The notes beneath the pieces were generated by a model. It was not told the origin of the DNA and searched no databases. It saw only the letters and a list, made by a program, of their open reading frames with translations. This document shows positions 34,062-42,044 of a stretch of DNA of 42,054 bases, one piece after another. Position 1 is the first letter of the stretch. The number at the start of each line of letters is the position of its first letter. Source of the DNA: Paulinella micropora (taxonomy: Eukaryota; Cercozoa; Imbricatea; Euglyphida); assembly GCA_009731375.1 (NCBI GenBank), contig BJOX01000049.1, forward strand, positions 646,586 to 688,639, written 5' to 3'. Position numbers and translations under genes: made by a program.

Positions 34062-34599
34062 GTATCTATCTATCTATTTCTCTAAACGTGTGACGTGTTG
34101 AAGGGGCAGGCTTTGGACCAGACGCCGCCGCCACCCGATGCCCCATCTGTTGTGCTTGGCAAAGTAACAGAAATATCAATATGGATGGATGTAGATATGC
34201 CCTGCCCACTTCCTTACTAATGCCAAAATGCCTTGTTGTTACCATTTTGCCCCTTGCGGTGCGACCGGAACAACAACCTGGCATGCGCGCTGCCTTGGAG
34301 CACTGCCGCCCTTACATCGCTTCCCACTGCCCCACTATTGCCAATATGCGCTGCCCACTGCTCCACTACTGCCAATATGCCCTGCTCACTGCCCACTACT
34401 GTAAATATTCCCCGCCCACTGCCCCACTACTGCCAAAATGCCCTGCCTTTTTCCCCATAAATGCCACGTTTGCCCCTGCAGTGCGGCCGGTTCAATAACC
34501 TGACATGCGCGCTGCTGTCTGTGCCCTGGAGCACCGCAGCCCTGCGCACTTCTCTACACTGGAGACACGCTCTTACACCCATGCTCATGGCGCCCAGGG

Positions 34600-34631
<32 letters not shown>

Positions 34632-35017
34632 CCTATCCATCCATCCATCCATCCATCCATCCATCTATCTATCTACCTACCTACCTACCTACCTACCTAC
34701 CTACCTAACTACCTACCTATCTATCTATCTATCTATCTATCTATTTATCCTCGGAGGGCGTCCCTCCCCTCGATGTGACAAAAATTAGTCGGGGGGGCGG
34801 GACATTGGCGATGAAGACCAACCCTCCAAGAGCAAATTTCATCGCATGCCAGTTGGCTACCTCGCAAGGCTGCACCATGGGTAGCTAAAGGTACTTATCC
34901 TGCGCTTTGTGCTTGGTAAGTGGATCCCCCCGCTGGGGGTGGAGCCAGGAAGGCGAAGGCAGGCCTGAGCCGAGGATATGACGCCTATATGCGACGCTCC
35001 TAGATAAACACTAAAAA

Positions 35018-35062
<45 letters not shown>

Positions 35063-35245
35063 AGCACCCATGCTTATGGCACCCAGGGTACGTGCTTGCG
35101 TACGTACGTACATACAGCATACATACAGCATACATACAGCATACATACAGCATACATACATACATACATACATACATATCATACATACACATGCGTAACT
35201 GTGTAGGTGTGGAAAAAGATGTACGCTGCGCTCCCCCCATCTTCC

Positions 35246-35310
<65 letters not shown>

Positions 35311-36510
35311 GCACGACGTGCGCGCTTGGGGACGCATCGTTTGAAGCTCATGTCAAGGCTTTCCAGATTATGTGGTAAGTGTAATGAGCCATGCCGCAGG
35401 ATCTGGAACTTGACTAAGAACGAAGCGCTTGAAGGCACTCAAGAAAATGGAACTTTTATTCATCCATCCTTCTATCCATCTGTCTATGTATCTGCCCAGG
35501 CGCGCAGCCGTGGCCGGTTGCGCTGGAGTTCTACGACACGTCCGGCCCGTTGCAGAAAGAGCGGCAATTGACTCTGCTCCGCGCCAACCTCCTACACGAG
35601 CGTAACGGTTCACACGCCGACAACACGATTGGCGACAAAAACACCGGATCGAGCACGAATACGAACACGAATAACCCGGCTGGGACGGGCGGTTTCTCGG
35701 TGATGGCGGGGGTCGAGCGTGTGAGGGCGTGGCGGGCGGTGCTGCTGCTAGACAACGACCAGGCGCTGCAGGACCTGAGCCGGCAGTGGTGCGCCATCGT
35801 CGCGCCAGATACAGAACTCTAACTTTTCTGGTAGTGATTATGACAGAAAGTTAGTAATAATACTGGACATCGCGTGTCCGTGCTCACCTCTTGTTTTTTA
35901 TTGACTCATTTGCTTTCATTGCTTGGTACAGAGCTTGGTGTTTGCTTGCTTTGCGTTGGAGGTGCGCTTTGGTCTAAACTGTGCTCATGCCATACCACTC
36001 GAGTATTGGGCCTGTAAGCCTACCCCCGGCCAGGTATTTTCATCACCCAAATCCAACCACGGGCAACCCAAACCTGGCTCTGTCTACCTTCCTCCCACCT
36101 ACCTTCCTATTTGCCTTGAGTCTTTTGTCCTGAGCTACTGAGCTACCCAGCAAGGCCTTCAGCGCTGTCAGGTCCCAGTCGCAAGTACTAGTCAAGACTG
36201 AGGACAAGTTGCTTGGCAGTTCGTGCTCGTGAAACTTGCATGTTTTACATAGCAAGCTGCAACTTCAAGCGGCCAAAATCGTTATCATCCACTTGTGAAC
36301 TGATCTGTCGCAGTTATTAATAATACGTGGGATCTTGAGATGCGCTTTCATGATGGTTTCCGGGATCACGTGACGTGTACAGTTTTGACTGATGAGAGAA
36401 CTTTTGCGCCTGCCTTGTTCTCAGGTCTGCTGCAGCCCGCCGTGGTGGCACTGCCATCCGAGCTTCTAATTTACTTCCGCCCTGAGAATAATATCAAGTT
36501 ATCAGTATGA
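30992..36510 (+). CDS. TEX264-like protein (12 coding exons)
   Basis: Exons: 30992-31089, 31714-31759, 32349-32407, 33104-33163, 33538-33600, 33894-33962, 34104-34163, 34482-34598, 35207-35249, 35500-35798, 35932-36033, 36436-36510. From ATG 31003 the coding sum is 1080 nt (359 residues) and all phases agree. The N-terminus is a hydrophobic anchor. The following region matches the GyrI-like domain of TEX264 in order: [17 protein letters not shown], then [19 protein letters not shown] (compare LRSIAVYYDNP...CRCAVG in TEX264), then [16 protein letters not shown] and [14 protein letters not shown]264 is a single-pass ER protein and ER-phagy receptor in animals; the same role here is inference. 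A Thr/Asn-rich low-complexity insert (about 35605-35690) lies in exon 10. An LC3-interacting motif could not be assigned safely. AATAAA follows the stop by seven bases. Confidence 0.65.
31090..31713. repeat. Intron 1 of the TEX264-like gene: unique stretch and GATA/GTAG arrays
   Basis: 31090-31385 is unique apart from a short GT run and a roughly 35-base motif (GGGGGTTGTGTGCGGTG...TCTGGTGTGGCG) present twice (about 31261 and 31343). GATA and GTAG arrays follow to about 31672. Confidence 0.8.
31714..31759 (+). CDS. TEX264-like exon 2
   Basis: [15 protein letters not shown] plus G, acceptor ATATTTTAG, donor GTCCTTCTCG leading into a CT array. Phase 1 out, completed by GT of exon 3. Confidence 0.6.
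31760..32348 (+). repeat. CT array, then several 5'-edge copies of exon 3
   Basis: CT with TA and CTAT patches (31766-32094). Degenerate copies of the exon 3 start follow at about 32131 (GTTTGTTTGATACAGTGCTG), 32218 and 32268, the latter two with GTGGAGTRG tails. All are upstream of the full exon. Confidence 0.75.
32349..32407 (+). CDS. TEX264-like exon 3
   Basis: GT completes Gly, then [19 protein letters not shown], phase 0 at donor GTGAGAGAGAG, which runs straight into a GA array. Acceptor is GTTGTATGTAG. Confidence 0.6.
32408..33103 (+). repeat. GA run and six 5'-edge copies of exon 4
   Basis: Copies of the exon 4 start with acceptor context occur at about 32543, 32631, 32709, 32862, 32993 and 33054. 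The core word TTGGCGCATGGTGGTTT and its variants is followed by GAACAGYTGCNTGAGC. Degrees of divergence differ, so they arose at different times. The spacers contain GATGACAACACTSTGCAC words. Confidence 0.9.
33104..33163 (+). CDS. TEX264-like exon 4
   Basis: Twenty residues, [20 protein letters not shown], phase 0 both sides. Corresponds to the HxGxYxxxxxLF segment of TEX264. Acceptor is CACTGCTAG, donor is GTCGAT. Confidence 0.7.
33164..33537 (+). repeat. Intron 4 with a 5'-edge copy of exon 5
   Basis: GCATGTATGT-rich sequence contains at about 33455-33500 the acceptor TTGCCATATGCAG and the first roughly 20 bases of exon 5. This is a tandem copy of the true boundary 56 bases later. Confidence 0.85.
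33538..33600 (+). CDS. TEX264-like exon 5
   Basis: Twenty-one residues, beginning [20 protein letters not shown], phase 0, donor GTAAAC. It matches the strand and DNP turn of the GyrI-like fold in TEX264. Confidence 0.75.
33601..33893 (+). repeat. Intron 5: TTACTTGCTTG-type unit and a 5'-edge copy of exon 6
   Basis: Imperfect TTACTTGC/TTGCTTAC words (about 33625-33790) precede CTCTTGCAG and CTGCCGTGTTTCGCGGTGGG, a copy of the exon 6 start (about 33801-33828). The full exon follows about 95 bases later. Confidence 0.85.
33894..33962 (+). CDS. TEX264-like exon 6
   Basis: Twenty-three residues, [18 protein letters not shown] and LHTEK, phase 0. The CFAVG part fits the CRCAVG strand of TEX264. 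Acceptor is CTTGCGCAG, donor is GTACCTACC. Confidence 0.7.
34104..34163 (+). CDS. TEX264-like exon 7
   Basis: Twenty residues, [20 protein letters not shown], phase 0. Acceptor is TGTTGAAG (poor pyrimidine tract), donor is AAA|GTAACA. A proline-rich loop; less certain than its neighbours. Confidence 0.5.
34164..34481 (+). repeat. CTGCCCACTGCC minisatellite with a 5'-edge copy of exon 8
   Basis: A roughly 30-base unit (CACTACTGCCAATATGCCCT and variants) repeats across about 34190-34470. A copy of the exon 8 start lies at about 34259-34311, where the acceptor has become GCGG instead of GCAG. Confidence 0.85.
34482..34598 (+). CDS. TEX264-like exon 8
   Basis: Thirty-nine residues, phase 0, including [20 protein letters not shown], the helix segment that aligns with TTILSIWLATRRVHPAL of TEX264. 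Acceptor is GCCCCTGCAG, donor is GTCTATCTATC. Confidence 0.7.
34748..35021. other. Unique island inserted in CTAT repeats, probable retroelement 3' end
   Basis: About 270 bases between CTAT arrays on both sides, in intron 8. The left edge is CCTCGGAGGGCGTCCCTCCC; the right edge is AACACTAAAAA followed by CTAT units. There is no reading frame. Placement mirrors the R2-like fragments at 6547-8300. Confidence 0.5.
35063..35089 (+). repeat. 3'-edge copy of exon 8
   Basis: CACCCATGCTTATGGCACCC then AGG and GTACGT repeat the last 22 or so bases of exon 8 with two substitutions. It lies downstream of the full exon. CTATCAG in front could act as an acceptor, giving a cryptic mini-exon. Confidence 0.85.
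35207..35249 (+). CDS. TEX264-like exon 9
   Basis: [14 protein letters not shown] plus G, acceptor AACTGTGTAG, donor GTCTCTCTC merging into a CT array. Phase 0 in, phase 1 out. Confidence 0.65.
35250..35499. repeat. Intron 9: CT array then unique sequence
   Basis: CT array to about 35310, about 170 unique bases, ending in acceptor TGTATCTGCCCAG. A possible exon-like frame at 35340-35460 has no phase-compatible sites. Confidence 0.6.
35500..35798 (+). CDS. TEX264-like exon 10
   Basis: GC completes Gly, then 99 codons. It starts [20 protein letters not shown], continues through a Thr/Asn-rich insert and ends LSRQWCAI before GTCGCG in phase 0. If this donor is unused, the frame stops at TAA 35820, giving a shorter C-terminus. 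GC content is much higher than in the flanks. Confidence 0.65.
35932..36033 (+). CDS. TEX264-like exon 11
   Basis: Thirty-four residues, [20 protein letters not shown] then [14 protein letters not shown], phase 0. Acceptor is GGTACAG, donor is CAG|GTATTT. No counterpart in animal TEX264 is recalled. Confidence 0.5.
36436..36510 (+). CDS. TEX264-like exon 12 (terminal)
   Basis: Twenty-four residues and TGA, starting [20 protein letters not shown]. Acceptor is GTCTGCTGCAG. The stop is directly followed by a polyadenylation signal. Confidence 0.55.
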   Translation, partial: PAVVALPSELLIYFRPENNIKLSV

Positions 36511-36517
36511 TGTTCTG

Positions 36518-36523
36518 AATAAA
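36518..36523 (+). terminator. Polyadenylation signal AATAAA
   Basis: Lies seven bases past the TGA of the TEX264-like gene, consistent with a very short 3' UTR. Confidence 0.6.
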
Positions 36524-36607
36524 GTCAGTAGGGCTCAGTGATTTATCATCAGTCTGTGAATAAGCTGTTTTTGCAGTCAATTTAATAATTTACATGGATC
36601 CAGGGGG

Positions 36608-36995
36608 AGTGTCAGACCTATTAATATAATTAATTAGGTTAGTCAGTATGGTCCGGCATATGTGCACGTGATGTGATGTGTGTCCAAAGTAATCTATCTC
36701 TCAAACGCAGAGTTTAGGGAAGCTACCCCGCTAAGGGTAAAGAATAACCGAAGAAAAGACTTTTAATAAATTGTGAGTCACACAAACTTATGATGTTATG
36801 ACCTTTACAGAATGGTAATACTCATTTGATTCTAGGCCGCATGATTCCAGACTATGATTCGCGAATACTCTAGAAAGTGTCCTTGTCAGTAATAAAGGTA
36901 TTAATAACTGTCCTGCCTATGAACCTGCCTATGACTAAGACTATCCAAATTACCGGTAGTCTAGGTGGAGTAACGGGTATTAATAGTACATTACA
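36608..36995 (-). repeat. Probable 3' LTR of the copia element
   Basis: Read on the minus strand it starts TGTAATGTAC right after a purine tract (AAGGGGGAGCG, about 37010-37000) and ends GGTCTGACA, giving TG...CA ends and 388 bases. The left flank also carries a plus-strand purine tract (CAGGGGGAG) just before TGTCAGACC, so an opposing element's LTR start is an alternative reading. The second LTR is outside the window, so identity cannot be checked. Confidence 0.45.
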
Positions 36996-37498
36996 ACGCT
37001 CCCCCTTAGTCGCAAGTCATAGGCTATATTAGGGGCCTGTGTGTAATATTAAAAAAATAGTGGTGAGGCCCATGATCAGTTATGGGTAATCCGAAGGTCA
37101 TCAACTCCCAATTACATCATATCCTCTATGTATGTATATATGTAGTCATGCAGTAACATATAGTATGTAAGTCACCTACGGTCACACTGTGTTCAAAAAT
37201 TTGCAAGCGCTTCCCGTAGAGGGTAGCAAAATCGAAAAATTTTAGATTTCCTATTCTAGGACAGAAATGAGGATAGAAAGAAAAAAAATAAAATTAAAAA
37301 AAATTTAAATTGCTAAGTCACGTTGGGGCAAGATAGCCTCGCCGCCGGCCTCGCGAGGCAGTCGGCAATTCAACCTTGGCTTGACGCCGGGCTCTCAGTC
37401 AAACCGACCCCTGCGCAAAACAAAGCTGCTGCAACAAGCAACAAACTGCACAAAACACTCAAAGCAAACATAGGTGAGTGGACATGCAAATCCCGAAA
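36996..37498. other. Spacer between Pol stop and 3' LTR
   Basis: About 500 bases on the element's 3' side, AT-rich on the left and GC-rich near 37323-37400, with the polypurine tract at its left end. The antisense open frame here is not a gene. Confidence 0.6.
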
Positions 37499-40400
37499 TT
37501 ACTCGATCTTTACCGTAAATTTGTTAAGTAAATACTCGAATTGTTCTTTCAGTAAATATTTTGTCATTACATCACCTATCTGCTTCTTAGTACCTACTTT
37601 TACAAACTTAATCTCACCGTCTCTCTGTAGGTGGTGCATAAAGTGTAATTCTAAAGGTAAGTGTTTAGTTCTATTACCTGACATACCCCTCTCTGCCGCT
37701 AAGACTGTTTGAGAGTTATCCTCGAATAATTCTATCGGGCTCTTTTGGGCTATGTTTAGTTCTTGTGTAATGTGTTTTAGTGCAAGTCCTTCCCTAATAC
37801 ACTCAGTTGCTGCAAATATTTCAGCATTATTGGAACTTAGGGCGATGCGACTCTGTCGCTTTGATAACCATGCAACTGGATCGCTGCCCCATAGGATCAC
37901 GAATCCAGTGCGGGACTTCCCTGTTTTCTTACAAACTTTGTGAGCCGCGTCGGGCCACATGGAAAGTTTTGGATAGGTTTGCCCTTCTTGCTCTGACTTA
38001 GGCTCATGGTAAGCTAAACCTCGATAAGAGTTAACTAAATAACGAAAGATTCTGCCTAACATCGCATAAGTTATTCCCTTATCGATAGTTTGCATGACAC
38101 TTGCCGAATTTAGTGCTTGTTCTATATCGGGTCTTGTCATCTTTGCGAGAAATAGCAAACGACCAACTAAACTAGGACTTGAAAATCTTCGCAAGCTGGC
38201 TGATTCTGACAGTTCCGTGAAATGTTCTTGCGCTGGAGTACTGACGGGTTTAGCAGAATCGTAACCTACTTCTTTTAGTATCTGCTGCTGATATTTTCGC
38301 TGATGCAAAATTATTTTCCCGTTCGATTGCTCTATCTCTATTCCTTTGAATTCACGGGCAATACCGAGTCTTNNNNNNNNNNAGGCTATACCGAGTCTTT
38401 TGAGCGGGAAATGTTTTTCTAATGCGGACGCAAAACGCTCATATGCTTGCTTGTTTGGTGCTGTAAACAACAAGTCATCTAGATGAAATATCCCTACTAT
38501 CGCTTCTCTTAAAGCTTTATCCTTTTCTACAAACATACATAAATCAGAATCTAGCAGTCTAAAACCTAGCTCCTCTAACTTGGGTGCTAATATCTCATAC
38601 CATCTTCTTCCTGCCTGAGGTGCGCCATACAAGGCACCATCTATACGCCATATCATCCCCTCATGCCCTTCTCTGTCTACACTTTCTGGCGCATATGCAT
38701 AAACAGGATCATTCATACGCGCATTCAGGTATGCATTTTTAAAATCTATGCCGTATAGTTTGTGTTTGTGCCAGGCAGCTAGTTTGGCGAGAAATAAAAA
38801 TGAATGGTGCGCGGCGCAAGGAACAAAGAGCTGATCTGGGTTATAGCCACCGGGTTCTAACATATCTCCCCGTAAAGCTAAACGAGACTTTATGAACTTT
38901 TTCCCGTTCTCATCTAACTTTACTTTGTGAACCCATGTCAATCTAACTATCTTACTAACTCCTGCCTTGCTTGCCTCCTCATGAGCTACCCATGTGTATG
39001 TGTTAAATGATTGAAGAGCTTTTAGCTCTGCTTTCATACCCTCTAAAACATCTTTAGCTGTCAAACCTGCCTCTATGACATCTTTGGGTACTCTGACGTC
39101 TACATACAAATAAAAATCACGAATCTCATCTGCCACCATACGGTCATCGCATAAAAACATATTAGCGGGACTTTGCAACGGGTATTCGGGATCCTTCACG
39201 GAGTATTTGAGGATTTCCGAATTCAACATTCGTTCTTCTTCGTCCTCAAACTTAACTATGTGGGTGGGCTGAGGTCTGTCTCTTACTACGAGTCTATCTC
39301 TGGGGTCACTCACTCTGCTGACTACCCCTACCCGTACTATGTTCTCCCATCCCACACCATATTTTTTCTTCGCCCATCCATCTCCCCATGCACGCGCTGG
39401 CACTCTTACTACCTTACCTATCAGCTCTTGAGCCTCTCTCTTTTCTCTCTTGGGCTCATTGCTAGGGGTAAATCTCTCTACTGCCTTGCGCTGCCTTTTA
39501 CCGGGGATTATGTTACTCTCCGTTACTCTCTGACTCTGTTCCCACGTTAATCCCTTAGATGGTGGTGATTTCTCTTCGTATGCTCTTCTTTCATGTATTT
39601 TTAGTGGATCTGTTGGATCTTGTTCATTTTCATGTTCTTGTGGTTTGATTTTGTATTCTGTGGATGTTTGTTGTGGATAATGTGGCTCTGGACTTGTGTG
39701 TAGGCGTGTATGTTTGTGAACCAGTGTATTCTTCTCCACATGCTCATTTTCATATGCGTGCTCATTCTCATTCACATCGACATCAGCATTTTCTATCTCC
39801 CCCTCAGCTTCATCAAACTGTGTTGTTGGGTGGTCGTTGTTGACGTTGTGCGGTGACTTAGGTGATTGAGGTGGTGACTGGGGTGGTGACGCTTGTGGAG
39901 ATGTGTGTGGTTGCTCACTCTTATTCTCATTCTCCCCCTCAGAGTCATCATTATCCCACGACATTAGTTTAGGAGGATGAGCTTGTTTACCGATTTTATG
40001 ACTATTAAATCTCACATCTCTCACTCCGGAAATTATCTTCTTACCGTCCCATACGCGGTATAGTTTCCGAAATAGGTCATATCCTACTAACATCACCTTT
40101 TCCCCTCTGTACTCTCCCTTCCGCACTTTAGTCTTAGGTACATGTAACACACCCATGCATCCTATTGGTTTTAAGTGAAAGAGTGTGGGTTTTCTACCTA
40201 ACAGCTGTTCATAAGGCGAGATTCCTTTGCGTTCCCCGTGAATTGCCGGTAGTGTGTTGTGAATGGTTGTGGCTGCGTGTTCTAATTCTGCCCAGAATTG
40301 AGGAGGTAATTTAGCGTGATATCTCATTGCTCGTGCTGGCCCCGCCGTAATATCATTCACTTTTTCCGCAATAGGATTCCCGTCTTTATCGTTTGTCGCG

Positions 40401-41023
40401 GAAGTTTTCCAAATAAAACGAATATTTTTCCACCACTTAATGACTTCCTCCGGAATATCAAATTCTTGATCTGCGCGAATTTCCTTTACTTTATTTCCTG
40501 TTTGTCTCGCATAAAAGGCTACAGCTTGTTTTAAACAATCTACAAACTCATTCTTATGGGCTAAATAAAAATCAAGAATGAATAGTGAGTAGTCGTCGAC
40601 TGAAAATTTATACCGTTTACCACCTATTGATCTAGTTGCCCACGGTCCTGATGTGTCTATGTGTAGAATTATACCTGGCTTTTGGGCTCTTTCTATCTTA
40701 TTAACTGCAAAACGTGGCAAACGTTTAGACTTTCCTATCATGCAAGATTCGCAAAATCTCACATCGCTCTCGTCACCTACTAACTTAATGTTCAAAATTT
40801 TTGCTAATAGGCGCATCTTTGTTAACCCATAATGTCCACAGGCATAATGAAAAAGCTTGATTCCTATCTTTCTAGGTTTGTCTGACTTTCTGGGGTAAGC
40901 TTCGTATAATACTATATCTACGTGTGATTCTTTCTCTCTCTTATTTACTTCATGCTTACTTATCTCCTTTTTGTTGTCATTTGTGGGGCTTCCCTCCCCT
41001 TCTACCCCCTTGTTGCGAAAGGA
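37499..41023 (-). CDS. pol: Copia Pol: integrase, reverse transcriptase, RNase H
   Basis: Open from after a TGA at 41026-41024 to TAA at 37499, about 1175 codons including a gap. An HHCC zinc motif (HYACGH ... CESC) comes first, then the integrase core with ILHIDTSGPW, IRADQEFD and an AEKVND glutamate. A Pro/Glu/Asn-rich linker follows (about 39950-39550). The reverse transcriptase has FHLDDLLF at about 38487-38467, where HLDD replaces the usual YVDD. RNase H shows PDAAHK, SSNNAEIFAATE and FEDNSQ, with IGDVMTK near the end. At the gap (38373-38382) the residues RLGIA occur on both sides, indicating unmerged contig overlap, not true sequence. The frame is -1 relative to gag-protease with a 22-base overlap. 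Confidence 0.95.
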   Translation of the reverse strand, partial: SFRNKGVEGEGSPTNDNKKEISKHEVNKREKESHVDIVLYEAYPRKSDKPRKIGIKLFHYACGHYGLTKMRLLAKILNIKLVGDESDVRFCESCMIGKSKRLPRFAVNKIERAQKPGIILHIDTSGPWATRSIGGKRYKFSVDDYSLFILDFYLAHKNEFVDCLKQAVAFYARQTGNKVKEIRADQEFDIPEEVIKWWKNIRFIWKTSATNDKDGNPIAEKVNDITAGPARAMRYHAKLPPQFWAELEHAATTIHNTLPAIHGERKGISPYEQLLGRKPTLFHLKPIGCMGVLHVPKTKVRKGEYRGEKVMLVGYDLFRKLYRVWDGKKIISGVRDVRFNSHKIGKQAHPPKLMSWDNDDSEGENENKSEQPHTSPQASPPQSPPQSPKSPHNVNNDHPTTQFDEAEGEIENADVDVNENEHAYENEHVEKNTLVHKHTRLHTSPEPHYPQQTSTEYKIKPQEHENEQDPTDPLKIHERRAYEEKSPPSKGLTWEQSQRVTESNIIPGKRQRKAVERFTPSNEPKREKREAQELIGKVVRVPARAWGDGWAKKKYGVGWENIVRVGVVSRVSDPRDRLVVRDRPQPTHIVKFEDEEERMLNSEILKYSVKDPEYPLQSPANMFLCDDRMVADEIRDFYLYVDVRVPKDVIEAGLTAKDVLEGMKAELKALQSFNTYTWVAHEEASKAGVSKIVRLTWVHKVKLDENGKKFIKSRLALRGDMLEPGGYNPDQLFVPCAAHHSFLFLAKLAAWHKHKLYGIDFKNAYLNARMNDPVYAYAPESVDREGHEGMIWRIDGALYGAPQAGRRWYEILAPKLEELGFRLLDSDLCMFVEKDKALREAIVGIFHLDDLLFTAPNKQAYERFASALEKHFPLKRLGIAXXXXRLGIAREFKGIEIEQSNGKIILHQRKYQQQILKEVGYDSAKPVSTPAQEHFTELSESASLRRFSSPSLVGRLLFLAKMTRPDIEQALNSASVMQTIDKGITYAMLGRIFRYLVNSYRGLAYHEPKSEQEGQTYPKLSMWPDAAHKVCKKTGKSRTGFVILWGSDPVAWLSKRQSRIALSSNNAEIFAATECIREGLALKHITQELNIAQKSPIELFEDNSQTVLAAERGMSGNRTKHLPLELHFMHHLQRDGEIKFVKVGTKKQIGDVMTKYLLKEQFEYLLNKFTVKIE

Positions 41024-42044
41024 TCATATCTTTCGTTGACTTTCAATGGTTCATCATATTCGTCATCCCATCTATATATCATACTTTTAGTTAACCTCCC
41101 CCTTACTAGTACATCACTCTCGTTAATGTGGATGGGGTGTTTGAGTATTATTAGCTGTCCGTTTTGGTGGATGACTGATCTGTTGTGTTTGTGGTCCATC
41201 TGTCCTGTAGAGACTATGCTAACTGGTAAGGTAGTGTCGAGTAACATCTTCTTTTCTACTGCTCTAGGCCTTCCTTTCCCATCTATCACAGTCAGCCTAG
41301 CTCTTCCTGACTTACTCAACTCCCTTTCTCCATTACCTGTCAGTAGTTCTACCGGGTCTATCNNNNNNNNNNTGACATCCATCAATCTATCTTATCTGCA
41401 TGATATGTCTGTGCTTGCTCCACTATCCTGTACTGTCATGTCTCTCTTTTTCATCACTCTTTTTCTCACATGTATCAACACATGCTCTGTCTCTGTTTCT
41501 GTCTCTGTTTCTGTTTCTGTCTCTAGTTCTCCCTCTCCTCTACCCTCACCTTCTCCCTCTTCTGTGAGTTGTGGGGGTGTAGTGATGGGACTCTGTCTGA
41601 CTGCTCTTTCCAAGTACACTCCTTCTATTGCTCTTACTATGTCAGTCAAAAAGTCATCTCTCTCTAGCTCACCACTCACGACACGCATCACATCTCCATT
41701 CATTTCCCTCACGCACTCATTCATCAACGTTTTAGCTATTTCATTTATGTCTTTGAAGGTGATGACAGGAAGGTTGATGGGTTGCGTGTTTGTTGTTGGT
41801 GTTGGTGGGAGTGCTGTGATTGGTCTAGAACTAGAGATTTGGAGTTGTTGTGAGGTGGGACCTACCTGGTTGCCGAACTTGTTGGCAGAAGTGGGCCCAA
41901 GTCGTTGCTCTCCCTCATCCACTCCACTCGCTTCTCTCCCTTCTCTGCTCTGGCCGGTCCGCTGACTAGAAAATGGATTATGTTTGCGTGGTTGTTGCGG
42001 AATATTTTGCGAGACTTGTGGACTTGTGGAAATTTTGGTGTCAC
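41002..42044 (-). pseudogene. gag: Copia Gag-protease frame, interrupted
   Basis: One frame runs from 42044 (or an ATG at 41922) to TAG at 41002. It has an acidic Glu/Thr-rich tract encoded by GAGACAGA-type repeats (about 41530-41480) and the protease active site QDSGAS (about 41435-41418), then a TAA at 41394-41392 and a 10-N gap (41363-41372). After the gap the same frame continues with DPVELLTGNGERELSKSGRA to the stop. No CCHC knuckle is seen before the protease. The stop beside a gap could be a real nonsense mutation or an assembly error. Confidence 0.7.

Noticed and set aside
37323-37712. Plus-strand frame opposite the end of Pol
   Set aside because: Antisense shadow of the copia RNase H region.
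41480-41530. Microsatellite-like TCTGTTTCTGTC tract as an assembly error in gag
   Set aside because: It keeps the gag frame open as a Glu/Thr tract, so it is more likely a real low-complexity protein segment.
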